Shown here piece by piece: positions 18,477-26,810 of a DNA stretch of 64,000 nt (the first letter of the stretch is position 1; the number at the start of each line of letters is the position of its first letter). The stretch is from CAYOEJ01 sp964403015 (GTDB taxonomy: Bacteria; Actinomycetota; Actinomycetes; Actinomycetales; Actinomycetaceae), in contig CAYOEJ010000003.1 of assembly GCA_964403015.1 (NCBI GenBank), positions 1 to 64,000 on the forward strand, written 5' to 3'. The position numbers were made by a program, and so were the translations under genes. The notes under the pieces were generated by a model, which did not search any database, had not been told where the DNA came from, and saw only the letters and a list, made by a program, of their open reading frames with translations.

Positions 18477-19055
18477 ATGACCACGAAGGATGTGCACGGC
18501 ATTACGCTGCCCACCCGAGCTGAGTGGGATGGGCGCGTGCTGTCGCGCGGTTTTATCGCGGACTACAAGCCGTTCAACTTTGTTGACGGGGAGGGCGTGC
18601 GATGTTCAATCTACGTATCCGGGTGCCCATTCAAATGCCCAGGCTGCTACAACAAAGCCGCGCAGTCCTTCAGATACGGAACGCCATATACGGCTGAGCT
18701 TGAAGAGCGAATTTTGGCAGATCTTGCGCAGCCCTATGTTGCGGGCCTGACGCTCCTTGGCGGCGAACCTTTCCTTAACACGCCAGTCTTGACCGGACTG
18801 TGCAGGCGCATGCGCGAGGAGCTCGGCGCTGAAAAGACAGTGTGGGCGTGGACGGGCTACCTATTCGAAGACCTCCTCGACGAAACGCCGGATAAGCGGG
18901 AGCTTCTAGAGCTCTGTGACGTGATTGTTGACGGGCCTTTCATTCAGGCTCTCTACCGCTCGGACCTAGCCTTCCGGGGATCAAGCAATCAGCGCGTCAT
19001 CGATGTGCAAGAGTCTCTGGCTTCGGGCGAGGTCGTGCTCTATCTGGAGAATTGA
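18477..19055 (+). CDS. nrdG: Anaerobic ribonucleotide reductase activating protein (radical SAM)
   Basis: 192 residues. The iron-sulphur ligands are Cys50, Cys54 and Cys57 in SGCPFKCPGC, the CxxxCxxC pattern of radical SAM activases, and LLGGEPFL provides the SAM-binding GGE motif. It places the glycyl radical on NrdD. It begins 20 bases after nrdD and is surely in the same operon. The N-terminus has about 20 more residues than minimal NrdG proteins, common in Actinobacteria. Confidence 0.95.
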   Translation: MTTKDVHGITLPTRAEWDGRVLSRGFIADYKPFNFVDGEGVRCSIYVSGCPFKCPGCYNKAAQSFRYGTPYTAELEERILADLAQPYVAGLTLLGGEPFLNTPVLTGLCRRMREELGAEKTVWAWTGYLFEDLLDETPDKRELLELCDVIVDGPFIQALYRSDLAFRGSSNQRVIDVQESLASGEVVLYLEN

Positions 19056-19401
19056 GCGGATTCCTCTGTCTTTTCCCTGTCTTTGATCGGACTTTGTGTC
19101 ATTTCTGCGCTGTTCTTGCAGAAGAATCGACTTTTTCGGTGTTTCTTGTCGGAATCAGCGCAGATACGTAACAACTGGCCGCCTAGACCAGTAGGGTGAG
19201 GGCGATTGCCTGTTCCAAACACCGCAGATATGTAACACCTGAGCGCTTAGGCGCCCAAATCTCTGCTCACGGAGGCGATAATTGGCACCTGAAGGCTGGG
19301 AATTTGAGGCTTTATACACAGATCTCCAGATGGACCAGCTATATCCACCGAGTCTGCACCGAGGAACGCGCGTGGACGCCTAAGTGGCGAGAATGTGACG
19401 T
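19056..19401. other. 346-base gene-free spacer with hairpin repeat and direct repeats
   Basis: No credible gene is seen. It holds a long hairpin (19104-19164) that belongs to a dispersed family, overlapping a direct repeat of the pattern CGCAGATAYGTAACA (copies at about 19159 and 19222) that continues as CTGRSCGCYTAG. Readthrough from nrdG would meet the hairpin first, so it may act as a terminator. Confidence 0.6.
19104..19164. repeat. Dispersed hairpin repeat, copy 1
   Basis: Arms TCTGCGCTG (19104-19112) and CAGCGCAGA (19156-19164) are perfect inverted repeats 43 bases apart, enclosing a T-run (CTTTTTC) and a smaller AAGAA/TTCTT pairing. It is followed by TACGTAAC. The same architecture recurs at 23374-23430. 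Confidence 0.7.
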
Positions 19402-20220
19402 GTGGAGGGCATCTATTCATTACAAGATCTAGCCAAGATGGGCTACCCGAGTCGATACTCGGTTCGTCGGCTGATCGAGTCGGGTCAGTTAACAAGAATT
19501 AAACGAGGTTGGTTTGCGGATGGTACTGCAGACCCTTTAGCCATACGTGCACAGCGAGCTGGACTCCAAATTGGGTGCCTTAGTGGATGTCAGAAGCACG
19601 GGATTTGGGTTCCTCCCCTCGAAGGCGATCATCTCATCATTCCCACGAAGCGGGGTGGGATTCCCGAACTGACCGGCCAATTGCATCGTTGCAGGACGTC
19701 AACTCCCGGCCCATTGGCAACGCTGAGAGAGTGCCTCCATCAAGTTCTGTTATTCCACGACGCTGAAACAGGTCTGGTGGTCTTGGAGTCAGCCGTTAAT
19801 CTCGGAAAAATTCCTGTGGCTGAGGCGCGTGAGCTTATAGGTCTAGTCCCGAAGCGTAAACAGCATCAGCTTCGGTTTTTCGCACCCTCCGCTCAGTCGG
19901 GAAGTGAAACTAGAGTAAGGTACTTTCTCCAACGACATCGGATTCCAGTGTTCCCCCAGGTATACATACCGGGCGTGGGAAGGGTTGATCTGGTCGTCGG
20001 AAACTCTTTGATCATCGAGTGCGACAGTAGGGCGCACCACTCTACGGAACGCGATTATCAAATCGATCGCACACGCGATTTTAGTTCGATGATGACCGGT
20101 CGTGAGACGGTTCGACTTGGGTATGGGCAGATCTGGAATACCTGGGAAGAAACCTCAACAGGTCTATTGATAAAAGCTAGAAATCCGCGCTACAGGCGCA
20201 TTCCTAGGGCGATAGCCTGA
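19402..20220 (+). CDS. AbiEi-like winged-helix protein with DUF559/Vsr-type nuclease domain
   Basis: 272 residues, GTG start at 19402. Residues 1-60 have the winged-helix pattern of AbiEi antitoxin N-domains (YSLQDLAKMGYPSRYSVRRL ... IKRGWFA). The C-terminal third carries a restriction-endonuclease-like core: Glu169, Asp196 in GVGRVDLVVG, and Glu206-Cys-Asp208 in LIIECDS, as in DUF559 (E-D-ExD/K). Actinobacteria carry many such proteins; function unproven, with DNA repair or defence suggested. No AbiEii-like toxin gene is adjacent, so it is an orphan. Codon use is visibly more A/T-tolerant than in neighbours, which suggests recent acquisition. Confidence 0.72.
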   Translation: MEGIYSLQDLAKMGYPSRYSVRRLIESGQLTRIKRGWFADGTADPLAIRAQRAGLQIGCLSGCQKHGIWVPPLEGDHLIIPTKRGGIPELTGQLHRCRTSTPGPLATLRECLHQVLLFHDAETGLVVLESAVNLGKIPVAEARELIGLVPKRKQHQLRFFAPSAQSGSETRVRYFLQRHRIPVFPQVYIPGVGRVDLVVGNSLIIECDSRAHHSTERDYQIDRTRDFSSMMTGRETVRLGYGQIWNTWEETSTGLLIKARNPRYRRIPRAIA

Positions 20221-20521
20221 CGGATCATACGCATCTATCCCGCCGTTACCGCGAGCTACACCCACCGGCAGCGCAACTATGCCAACACAACCCACACCCA
20301 ACGGCAGCGCCCACCGCCAACACAACCCACNNNNNNNNNNNNNNNNNNNNNNNNNNNNNNNNNNNNNNNNNNNNNNNNNNNNNNNNNNNNNNNNNNNNNN
20401 NNNNNNNNNNNNNNNNNNNNNNNNNNNNNNCGCCGAACGGCAACGCTATACCCACCGGCAGCGCAAGCTACGCCACCGCGAGCTACACCCATCACCACTG
20501 CGAAGTACGCTGAGGTGCCGA
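20221..20521. repeat. GC-rich degenerate repeat spacer interrupted by a 100-N gap
   Basis: Both flanks of the gap (20331-20430) are built from short imperfect units such as CTACACCCACCGGCAGCGCAA, GCCAACACAACCCAC and CCCAACGGCAGCGCC. The gap is almost certainly an assembly break inside a tandem array whose real length is unknown. No gene is visible. Confidence 0.75.
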
Positions 20522-21691
20522 TCAGATCTTCCCGGCGAGCTGGCGCTTACTTGTGCGCTGAGAAGCGGACTTTGGCGCACGCTGCATCTGATGGGCGTGT
20601 GAACGACGACGTGCGAGTGAGCGCTGGCGAGCACCGGCACGCAGCCTCGCGGCAGACCGAACCGGACGCATCGGAAGGTGAGGCATGCCCATGCGGGTCT
20701 TGCGAACGACGTCGCTGTGGCCGGGGGTAAGAACATCGGCGGTCAACACGTCGTCGGCATCTACGATCTCGTCGGAAGGCTTGAGCTCAACGAGGCGTCC
20801 ATCTTCGGTCGTGGTGCCCGCAATGGTGGGAACTTCGGCGGTCTCGGGCGCGTCAGCGGGCTTCGTCGCGAGAACGACCGCGATAGAGATGCAGATGAGG
20901 CCCACGAGCTCTCCCATGGATGGAATCTGGCCGAGCATGAAGACGCCGACCACGAGTGATGTCGCGGGGGAAAGGGCTGTGAGGAGCGAGTAGGTAGAAG
21001 CCAGGATCTTTGGAAGTACGATCTGGTCAATCGCGTAGGAAAGAACGCTGCTGAGGATTGCGACAGCGACGAGCGTGATGAGAAGGGAAGGGCTCGTGAA
21101 GAGTCGGGGAAGATCGGCTCCTGCAAAAGGAATGTAGAAGAGTGCAGCAAAGCCAAGTGCCACCGCCAAGCCATCGAGGCCATTGCCGGAAGCAGCAATC
21201 TTTCCACCGAGGATGATGTAGGAGACCCAAATGAATGCGCCGAGGAGGGCGAAGCCAATACCGAGCAGGGCCCCGGGGCTAGAAAGATCGATTCCGATCC
21301 ACGAAATGCAGAAGACACCACCGATCGCCAGCATGGCAGCAAAGATCGTGCGTAGGCCACGGCCGAGGAACACCGCAAGCGAAATTGGGCCAAGGAACTG
21401 GATGGCCATGCTAGCGCCGAGCGGGATCAGTTCGATCGAGTAGTAGAACGCCATGACCGTGCCGCCAAGCACAACACCGAATGCTGCGGGAAGCTTGATC
21501 GCTTGCCACGTAAGAAGGTGCCAGGGTCGGCGCCACGCGAGCATGATGACAGCAGCAATGAGGAGACGACCCCACGCCACAGCACCCGTCTCAAGGGTCG
21601 CAAAAAGACCTACCGCGATAGCGGCACCGATATGACCTGAAACTGCAGAAATAACCACCATGACTGGGGCAAACCAACGACTCTTAAGCAC
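20522..21691 (-). CDS. EamA/DMT-family transporter with basic C-terminal tail
   Basis: 389 residues. About ten membrane segments in two EamA repeats (FAPVMVVISAVSGHIGAAIA at the start; GKIAASGNGLDGLAVALGF starting the second half) mark it as a RhtA/RhaT-type drug/metabolite exporter, often for amino acids or purines. The domain ends near residue 290. It is followed by an acidic linker and an unusual Arg/Ala/Ser-rich tail of about 60 residues (for example RSAARLRAGARQRSLARRRS) that the family normally lacks. The tail stays in frame to a TGA at 20522 next to the repeat array, so it may have grown by capture of spacer sequence. Confidence 0.82.
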   Translation of the reverse strand: MLKSRWFAPVMVVISAVSGHIGAAIAVGLFATLETGAVAWGRLLIAAVIMLAWRRPWHLLTWQAIKLPAAFGVVLGGTVMAFYYSIELIPLGASMAIQFLGPISLAVFLGRGLRTIFAAMLAIGGVFCISWIGIDLSSPGALLGIGFALLGAFIWVSYIILGGKIAASGNGLDGLAVALGFAALFYIPFAGADLPRLFTSPSLLITLVAVAILSSVLSYAIDQIVLPKILASTYSLLTALSPATSLVVGVFMLGQIPSMGELVGLICISIAVVLATKPADAPETAEVPTIAGTTTEDGRLVELKPSDEIVDADDVLTADVLTPGHSDVVRKTRMGMPHLPMRPVRSAARLRAGARQRSLARRRSHAHQMQRAPKSASQRTSKRQLAGKI

Positions 21692-22030
21692 GGATTCACA
21701 TTAGAGCTCAAAGACCAAGAATGCAGTACCGAAACCGGCCCATTTTCTGTGATGTCACACACCACGTTTTGCCTGCTAGGCCAAGGAATATCCATGATCG
21801 TTACTCGACGTTGAAGCACCCCGTCGTCGGCCATTAATTGGCTTTCAAATCGTAACGATTCCCCCTTGTTTTAGAGGATTTGGTCTGTGGATCTACCTCA
21901 TTTTCGAGGGGACGTTGGGCCCTGCTCAGCTGAAGTTTGCAGACCAATTCCCTAAGCCTGAAACACCTCGGCACATCGATTGAGCATTCACCCAAGCTCG
22001 GTACAATCGAGGGTCAGTTGAGGAGGCGCA
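21692..22030. other. 339-base divergent promoter region
   Basis: Lies between the leftward EamA gene and the rightward EEP-family gene. I see an A/T-richer core (about 21830-21885) suitable for promoters, but no clear paired -35/-10 elements, palindromes or gene. Confidence 0.4.
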
Positions 22031-23059
22031 ATGAAATACGTATGGGGCGTAGTGGCCGCCATTTTGGGGGCAATAGCGGTAGCGACGGTTCGCCCAGATC
22101 TCGTGCCCGTCGTATCGACTATGGTGCTCGATACTCCCTTGGCACAGATCATCTCGCTGCGTGCGTGGCTCGCTATTGGCTTTGTTCTGGCGGCGATTTT
22201 CCTTTTTGTTTTCTCTTTGATCCGACGCCGGCTGGTTGATTCTGGACGAATCGCGGGGACTCTCGGTGCCGTGCTTCTTTTGGTTGGCCTGCTGCACGGT
22301 GGAACGGTCTTTTCCAGAGGAATTAGCAACCCATCCAACCTTGGTCCAGACCGCGGTGTCACCTCGGCATCGGAGGGTAACGGCTCCATTACCGTAATGA
22401 CCTACAACCTCCTCGGAGGACAGACGTCAAACCATGATGTTGCCGAACTCGTGACCTCCAACGGCGTGGACGTGGTTGCGCTACCGGAAACCTCCACGGC
22501 TCGCGGAGCTGAGATCGCTCTGTTGCTTAGTGAAGAGGGCTTGTCCTTTCAGCAGTTTGATACGGGTACCGACGGCGATCGGGCCGAGTTCGAATCAACG
22601 GTTCTGCTAGTCTCATCGGCTTTGGGTGAGTACCGTCCAATAGACCTAGCTCCCACTTCACCTCTGACAGTGTCCGTTGCACCTGCCAACGGTGTGGGGC
22701 CCCAGCTGATTGCCGGGCACCCGCGAGCGCCGCTGCCCGAGCGTATCGATCGCTGGCGAGAGGATATTACCGAGTTCTACGCGCTGTGTGACACCGAAGG
22801 GTCATTCATTCTTGCCGGCGATTTTAATTCAACGGCCGACCACCAACTCGCAGTGGGTGCATCGTGTGCCGATGCGGCAGCGGAAGCCGGAGCGGGTGGA
22901 ATGGGAACGTGGCCGTCCGATGTGCCAGCAATTTTGGCGTCACCGATCGACCGAGTTCTGCATGACGGTGATACCTACGTGGGGTCTGACGCGATGCTCG
23001 TGGAGTCCGGAGGTTCGGACCACCGGGGTCTCATCGTCCGGTTGAGTCCGAAAAGTTAG
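22031..23059 (+). CDS. Membrane-anchored endonuclease/exonuclease/phosphatase-family protein
   Basis: 342 residues. Three hydrophobic segments occupy about 1-100; the EEP domain follows from about 120: VMTYNLLGG, the metal-ligand glutamate in VALPETST, GDFNST, and the C-terminal SDHRG with catalytic His. This fold hydrolyses phosphodiesters; membrane-anchored actinobacterial members are mostly uncharacterised and probably face the outside. The ATG at 22031 follows GAGGAGG by 5 bases, a strong start. A repeat-filled spacer follows. Confidence 0.85.
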   Translation: MKYVWGVVAAILGAIAVATVRPDLVPVVSTMVLDTPLAQIISLRAWLAIGFVLAAIFLFVFSLIRRRLVDSGRIAGTLGAVLLLVGLLHGGTVFSRGISNPSNLGPDRGVTSASEGNGSITVMTYNLLGGQTSNHDVAELVTSNGVDVVALPETSTARGAEIALLLSEEGLSFQQFDTGTDGDRAEFESTVLLVSSALGEYRPIDLAPTSPLTVSVAPANGVGPQLIAGHPRAPLPERIDRWREDITEFYALCDTEGSFILAGDFNSTADHQLAVGASCADAAAEAGAGGMGTWPSDVPAILASPIDRVLHDGDTYVGSDAMLVESGGSDHRGLIVRLSPKS

Positions 23060-23545
23060 AAGATGACAAAACAAGGTGGACGGTGGCTATGAGTGCCCCC
23101 GCCCACCTAGGGTTAGTCCACCTAAAGCTTGACCCATCAAGACCTTGGCCCATCNNNNNNNNNNNNNNNNNNNNNNNNNNNNNNNNNNNNNNNNNNNNNN
23201 NNNNNNNNNNNNNNNNNNNNNNNNNNNNNNNNNNNNNNNNNNNNNNNNNNNNNNAGACCTTGAAAGTAGTCCATCTGAAGCTTCAAACGAGGTCCACCTG
23301 AAGCATGAAAGTACTCCGTCGGAAGCTGAATTTACGTGCATTCCGGCCCGAACTACGCCGAGAACGCCATAAATGCGCTGATTTAGGCAAGAAAGCCGTT
23401 TTTCACTGGCTTTTGTGCAGAATCAGCGCACTTATGTAACTCGAATCGGTCTAAGGCGAGAAGTACACGACTAGATCCGTTAGTTGGTCTTTCTAAATCC
23501 GTTAGTTGGTCTTTCTAATTCCCCTAGTCGTGCCTTCTGAATGGC
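23060..23545. other. 486-base repeat-filled spacer with a 100-N gap
   Basis: No gene. It contains, left to right, degenerate repeats around the gap at 23155-23254 (units like GTCCACCTGAAGC...), a dispersed hairpin (23374-23430) and four echoes of the 3' end of the leftward FtsX-type gene (23471-23558). Confidence 0.7.
23374..23430. repeat. Dispersed hairpin repeat, copy 2
   Basis: Perfect arms TGCGCTGATT (23374-23383) and AATCAGCGCA (23421-23430), with an inner AAAGCC/GGCTTT stem around GTTTTTCACT. It is followed by CTTATGTAAC, matching copy 1 (GATACGTAAC). The right flank AATCAGCGCA-NN-TAYGTAAC is shared between copies. Confidence 0.75.
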
Positions 23546-23558
23546 CTAGTCGTTCTTT
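23471..23558. repeat. Four tandem echoes of the FtsX-type gene 3' end
   Basis: Plus-strand units: 23471-23492 and 23493-23514 (identical but one base, CTARATCCGTTAGTTGGTCT...), 23515-23537 and 23539-23558. The last contains the real stop codon of the leftward gene (TAG at 23548-23546). Each unit keeps a TAG or TAA preceded by AAC/GAC on the minus strand, so the gene end has been copied three times with divergence. Confidence 0.85.
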
Positions 23559-25171
23559 CGAGTTTGATCCGCCAGAACTCGTCTCTGGATGGGTACGGTT
23601 AGCAAGATTGCCGCGAAGGTCAGCAAGATGCCAAGGCCCACCATTGCTGTGAGGATGACGAGATTCTCCGGCTTCGGGGTAATTGAAGCCGCAAAGCTTG
23701 GAACCATGCCTAGGGTGATTGTGATGACGAGCATCAGCATGAGCGGCGCGAGAACCTGAAGGAGACGTGCCTTGTGTAGCGTGGCCAGCGGGGTACCAAT
23801 CTCGACCAGGGCCTTTGTTTCATCTGCGCGGTCAAACACATCAGAGGCTTGGTGGATAAGAGTCGAGACAGCGCCAAGGATGATCGAAAAGGCAAAGGCG
23901 ATCATCACACCCGTCACCACGTCATCCATCAGAATCTGCCAGATCATATCCGACTGAGTAGCAAAATCTTCGTCGGTGCCGGTGCTGGTAATTGAGGCTC
24001 TCATGGACGTCGTCGCAATCGTAGCTACCAGTGCAAGAAGTGACACCGCGGAAACATTTCGCCATGCTGCGCGTGGGTCTCCAATGATGCGTCGCGCAGC
24101 GATGAGTTTAGCGGGTGATCGCGTAACCACCTGAGAACGTGTAGCTAGCTGGATAAACCACGGGCCAGCAAGCGAGATAGCGCCAAAGAAGATGACGACG
24201 ACGGCAGCCATCGTCACGTACTGCATGATGTCGGCGCCAATTGGGGAGAAGTTTGAGCTGAGCCAAAGGAGGAGTGCGACAGCGGCGACGAGGGTGACCA
24301 CCCGCCAAGACTTGAGCATGGCGGGTGTTTCCCGACGTGCGACGCCCAGTGGAGAGATTGATACCTTCCGCAAGCCGATCGCGGTTGATGCCAGCGTGAT
24401 CGTGCAGGTGAGTGCGAGTGCCGCTAGTACACCCCACCACGGAAGCATCATCTCGGATCGACCGATGGGTTCGTCATGGAACGAGACTCCATGCCACAGC
24501 GGAAGCGAAATGAGGTACAGCGTGAAACCGAGAGCAAAACCAACGAGAGTCTGAATCAGAGTCTCGACCATGCTCATTCCCACAACCTGCCGCGCACTAA
24601 CGCCAATGAGGCGCAAGGATGCAAGACGCCGCGCTCGACCATTCGCGCCGAGACGGGCAGCTGCTCCACCGAGGGAGAGGAGAGGAACGGCGAGCAGGGC
24701 AAGGGCAAGGATCGCTAGGCCCACATACATCGTTCCCATACCGTTGGTGAAGTCAGGATCGATGCCGTTGTTGGCGTGGAGAATCTCCTCGACTCTTCCT
24801 TGACGCTCCCAGAACATCCACACGCCACCCAAAGTGGTGAGCGTAAGCCAAGCAGATACGGCGAAGGCTAGTACAGCCATGCCGTCAAGAAGGGCGGCGC
24901 CCTTGCGGGATCCAAGTCGTGCCGTTGCAAGATTTGTTGCCAGCGAGATCGTTGTACCGACGCCGGGAGAGCCGGTGTCGCCAGTGCCGCCAGACCCGGC
25001 AGCGCCAGCGGCAGGTCCGGCACCAGCGGCAGATTCGGCACTAGCGGCAGGTCCGGCACCAGCGGCAGATTCGGCACTAGCGGCAGATTCGGCACTAGCG
25101 GCAAAACCTGCACCGCCAGCGGATCCGGATGACCCCCGGTGCGAGTGCGATTGAGTGTGAACCGTGTTCAT
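23546..25171 (-). CDS. ABC transporter permease, FtsX/MacB type
   Basis: 541 residues. After a low-complexity Ala/Ser/Gly N-terminus (about residues 10-70) come roughly eight membrane segments in two FtsX-like blocks. Blocks such as RLGANGRARRLASLRLIGVSAR and DRADETKALVEIGTPLATLHKAR are the FtsX-type cytosolic loops. The start at 25171 overlaps the ATPase stop by 4 bases, supporting it even though the first 60 codons are a repeat tract. Such ABC systems export or sense peptides, lipids or antibiotics; a two-component system is encoded divergently, as in Bce-type modules. Confidence 0.8.
   Translation of the reverse strand: MNTVHTQSHSHRGSSGSAGGAGFAASAESAASAESAAGAGPAASAESAAGAGPAAGAAGSGGTGDTGSPGVGTTISLATNLATARLGSRKGAALLDGMAVLAFAVSAWLTLTTLGGVWMFWERQGRVEEILHANNGIDPDFTNGMGTMYVGLAILALALLAVPLLSLGGAAARLGANGRARRLASLRLIGVSARQVVGMSMVETLIQTLVGFALGFTLYLISLPLWHGVSFHDEPIGRSEMMLPWWGVLAALALTCTITLASTAIGLRKVSISPLGVARRETPAMLKSWRVVTLVAAVALLLWLSSNFSPIGADIMQYVTMAAVVVIFFGAISLAGPWFIQLATRSQVVTRSPAKLIAARRIIGDPRAAWRNVSAVSLLALVATIATTSMRASITSTGTDEDFATQSDMIWQILMDDVVTGVMIAFAFSIILGAVSTLIHQASDVFDRADETKALVEIGTPLATLHKARLLQVLAPLMLMLVITITLGMVPSFAASITPKPENLVILTAMVGLGILLTFAAILLTVPIQRRVLADQTRKND
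24998..25106. repeat. 18-base coding minisatellite in the FtsX-type gene
   Basis: About six copies of an 18-base unit (GGCACTAGCGGCAGATTC and variants) encode Ala-Ser-Ala-Glu-Ser-Ala / Ala-Gly-Ala-Gly-Pro-Ala hexapeptides at the permease N-terminus. The period is a multiple of three, so copy-number change keeps the frame. Confidence 0.85.
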
Positions 25172-25935
25172 CGTGCCACCTGCTCGAATCGAGAACCCTG
25201 TGACCGCTCATTGATGAGCGCACCATTGGCAGCGTTGCGGTTGAGGACATCGTTCATTGAACGGTCAGTGTGAATGAGACCGTCACGAATCTCCACCAGG
25301 CGCTCGCACCACGAGGCGACCTTGAGGTCATGGGTGATAACAACCAGCGTGGTGCCGTTCATTGTGCAAGTGGTGGAGAGAATCTGCATGACTTCGTGGC
25401 CGGTCGCCTGATCGAGCGCGCCGGTCGGCTCATCGGCAAAGACGATGCTGGGGCTGTGAACCATGGCGCGTGCAATTGCGACTCGCTGCGCCTGGCCACC
25501 CGACATTTCGCCGGGGCGCTTCTTTGCCTGATCGCCGACGCCGAGTCGAGCCAGCCATTCGCCAGCTGCCGTCATGGACTTCGAGCGAGAGTAGCCGTTG
25601 AGAAGCATCGGCAATGCGACGTTCTCGCGAGCGGTCAGCTCCGGAACGAGCTGCCCGTCTTGGAAGACGAAGCCGAGGCGTTCACGGCGTAACTGGGACC
25701 GGCCGGCGTCGTTAAGTGCGGAAACGTTGGCTTCTCCCAAGTGAACAGTGCCGGAGTCGGGCGTTAAGATTCCCGAGAGGACGTGAAGGAGGGTGGACTT
25801 GCCGGAGCCTGAGGGGCCCATGATGGCCACGAGTTCTCCCGGTGCAATATCGATGTCGACGCCAGCGAGGGCGTTGACCGGACCATACTTTTTGACAAGG
25901 CCGCGTGCTTTCAGCGGCGAGATGTTTTCGTTCAT
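25168..25935 (-). CDS. ABC transporter ATPase, MacB/LolD type
   Basis: 255 residues from the ATG at 25935 (MNENISPLKARGLVKKYG); an open frame continues 42 codons upstream but lacks domain content. Walker [10 protein letters not shown], signature MSGGQAQR and Walker B IVFADEPTGALDQ are all intact. It partners the FtsX-type permease that overlaps its stop by 4 bases. The gene starts 146 bases from the divergent histidine kinase. Confidence 0.9.
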   Translation of the reverse strand: MNENISPLKARGLVKKYGPVNALAGVDIDIAPGELVAIMGPSGSGKSTLLHVLSGILTPDSGTVHLGEANVSALNDAGRSQLRRERLGFVFQDGQLVPELTARENVALPMLLNGYSRSKSMTAAGEWLARLGVGDQAKKRPGEMSGGQAQRVAIARAMVHSPSIVFADEPTGALDQATGHEVMQILSTTCTMNGTTLVVITHDLKVASWCERLVEIRDGLIHTDRSMNDVLNRNAANGALINERSQGSRFEQVAR

Positions 25936-26081
25936 GGCTATATTCCATCGGTTTTGCGGACGATCCAACATGGCCCTGCCACCCCAATTCGAGGTAGTGC
26001 TAGGTCTACCGTATCTGCACGCGGTGGTCGGTGGCGCAGAAGCGGGCCGTCTCGAGCACACAGCGGCATGCTAGCTAGACT

Positions 26082-26810
26082 ATGACCATGGCACTGTGGC
26101 GCAGGAACAACGACCGTGGCGAGGCTGAGCAGATCGCGGAGCTTACCGCCTCGCGCCGTGAGATTGTGAATGCCTTCGAAATTGAACGCCGGCGGATCGA
26201 GCGCGACCTACACGACGGCACTCAGCAATACATCGTTGCTGGCTCGATGGCTCTGGGCGAGGCGCAGCTGCTCCTCGACTCTGTCGAACTGCCGCCAGAA
26301 CTGGCTGATTTGCGAGGCATCTTGACTCGCGCGCAGAATGCTAGCGACGAGAGCCTGCGCGCCCTTCGCCAAACGGTCAACGGCATCCACCCGAAGGTGC
26401 TCAGCGATCTTGGGCTTGAGTATGCAATCCGGGATGCGGTTGAGCGATCGGGGTTAGATGCGCGCGTCGTCGTCCCACATCGACTTCCGTTGATCCCAGA
26501 AGGCGTCAACGCGGCCGCCTATTTCCTCGTGACCGAGGCGCTGACGAACGTTGCGAAGTACGCTCCCGATGCGCCTACCACGGTTCTCTTAGCCGCCGAC
26601 GACGACCTTCACGTTTCCGTGGTCGACGCCGGTCCGGGAGGAGCCGAGGCGATTCCGGGACGCGGCCTGGCGGGTCTGCGTGAACGTATGGCAGCCTTTG
26701 GCGGGGAGCTCACGGTTCATTCGCCCACCGGAGGGCCGACGACGGTGTCGGCAACCATCCCCTTGCTCTTGTTCCAAGGCGAGAGCGCGATTGTAGCGGA
26801 GGAATCATGA
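26082..26810 (+). CDS. Soluble NarL-family histidine kinase without sensor domain
   Basis: 242 residues. The HisKA_3 phospho-acceptor is His44 in ERDLHDGTQQ, the ATPase N-box is in EALTNVAKYA, and the G-boxes are DAGPGG and GRGLAGLRERM. Only about 40 charged residues precede the H-box: no membrane segment, PAS or GAF domain. Input must therefore come from a partner, plausibly the adjacent FtsX-type ABC transporter as in transporter-sensing systems. It overlaps its response regulator by 4 bases. Confidence 0.88.
   Translation: MTMALWRRNNDRGEAEQIAELTASRREIVNAFEIERRRIERDLHDGTQQYIVAGSMALGEAQLLLDSVELPPELADLRGILTRAQNASDESLRALRQTVNGIHPKVLSDLGLEYAIRDAVERSGLDARVVVPHRLPLIPEGVNAAAYFLVTEALTNVAKYAPDAPTTVLLAADDDLHVSVVDAGPGGAEAIPGRGLAGLRERMAAFGGELTVHSPTGGPTTVSATIPLLLFQGESAIVAEES

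Noticed and set aside
23087..23372. Open frames running through the N gap at 23155-23254
   Set aside because: They are mostly X residues and degenerate repeats, with no start signals or conserved features.
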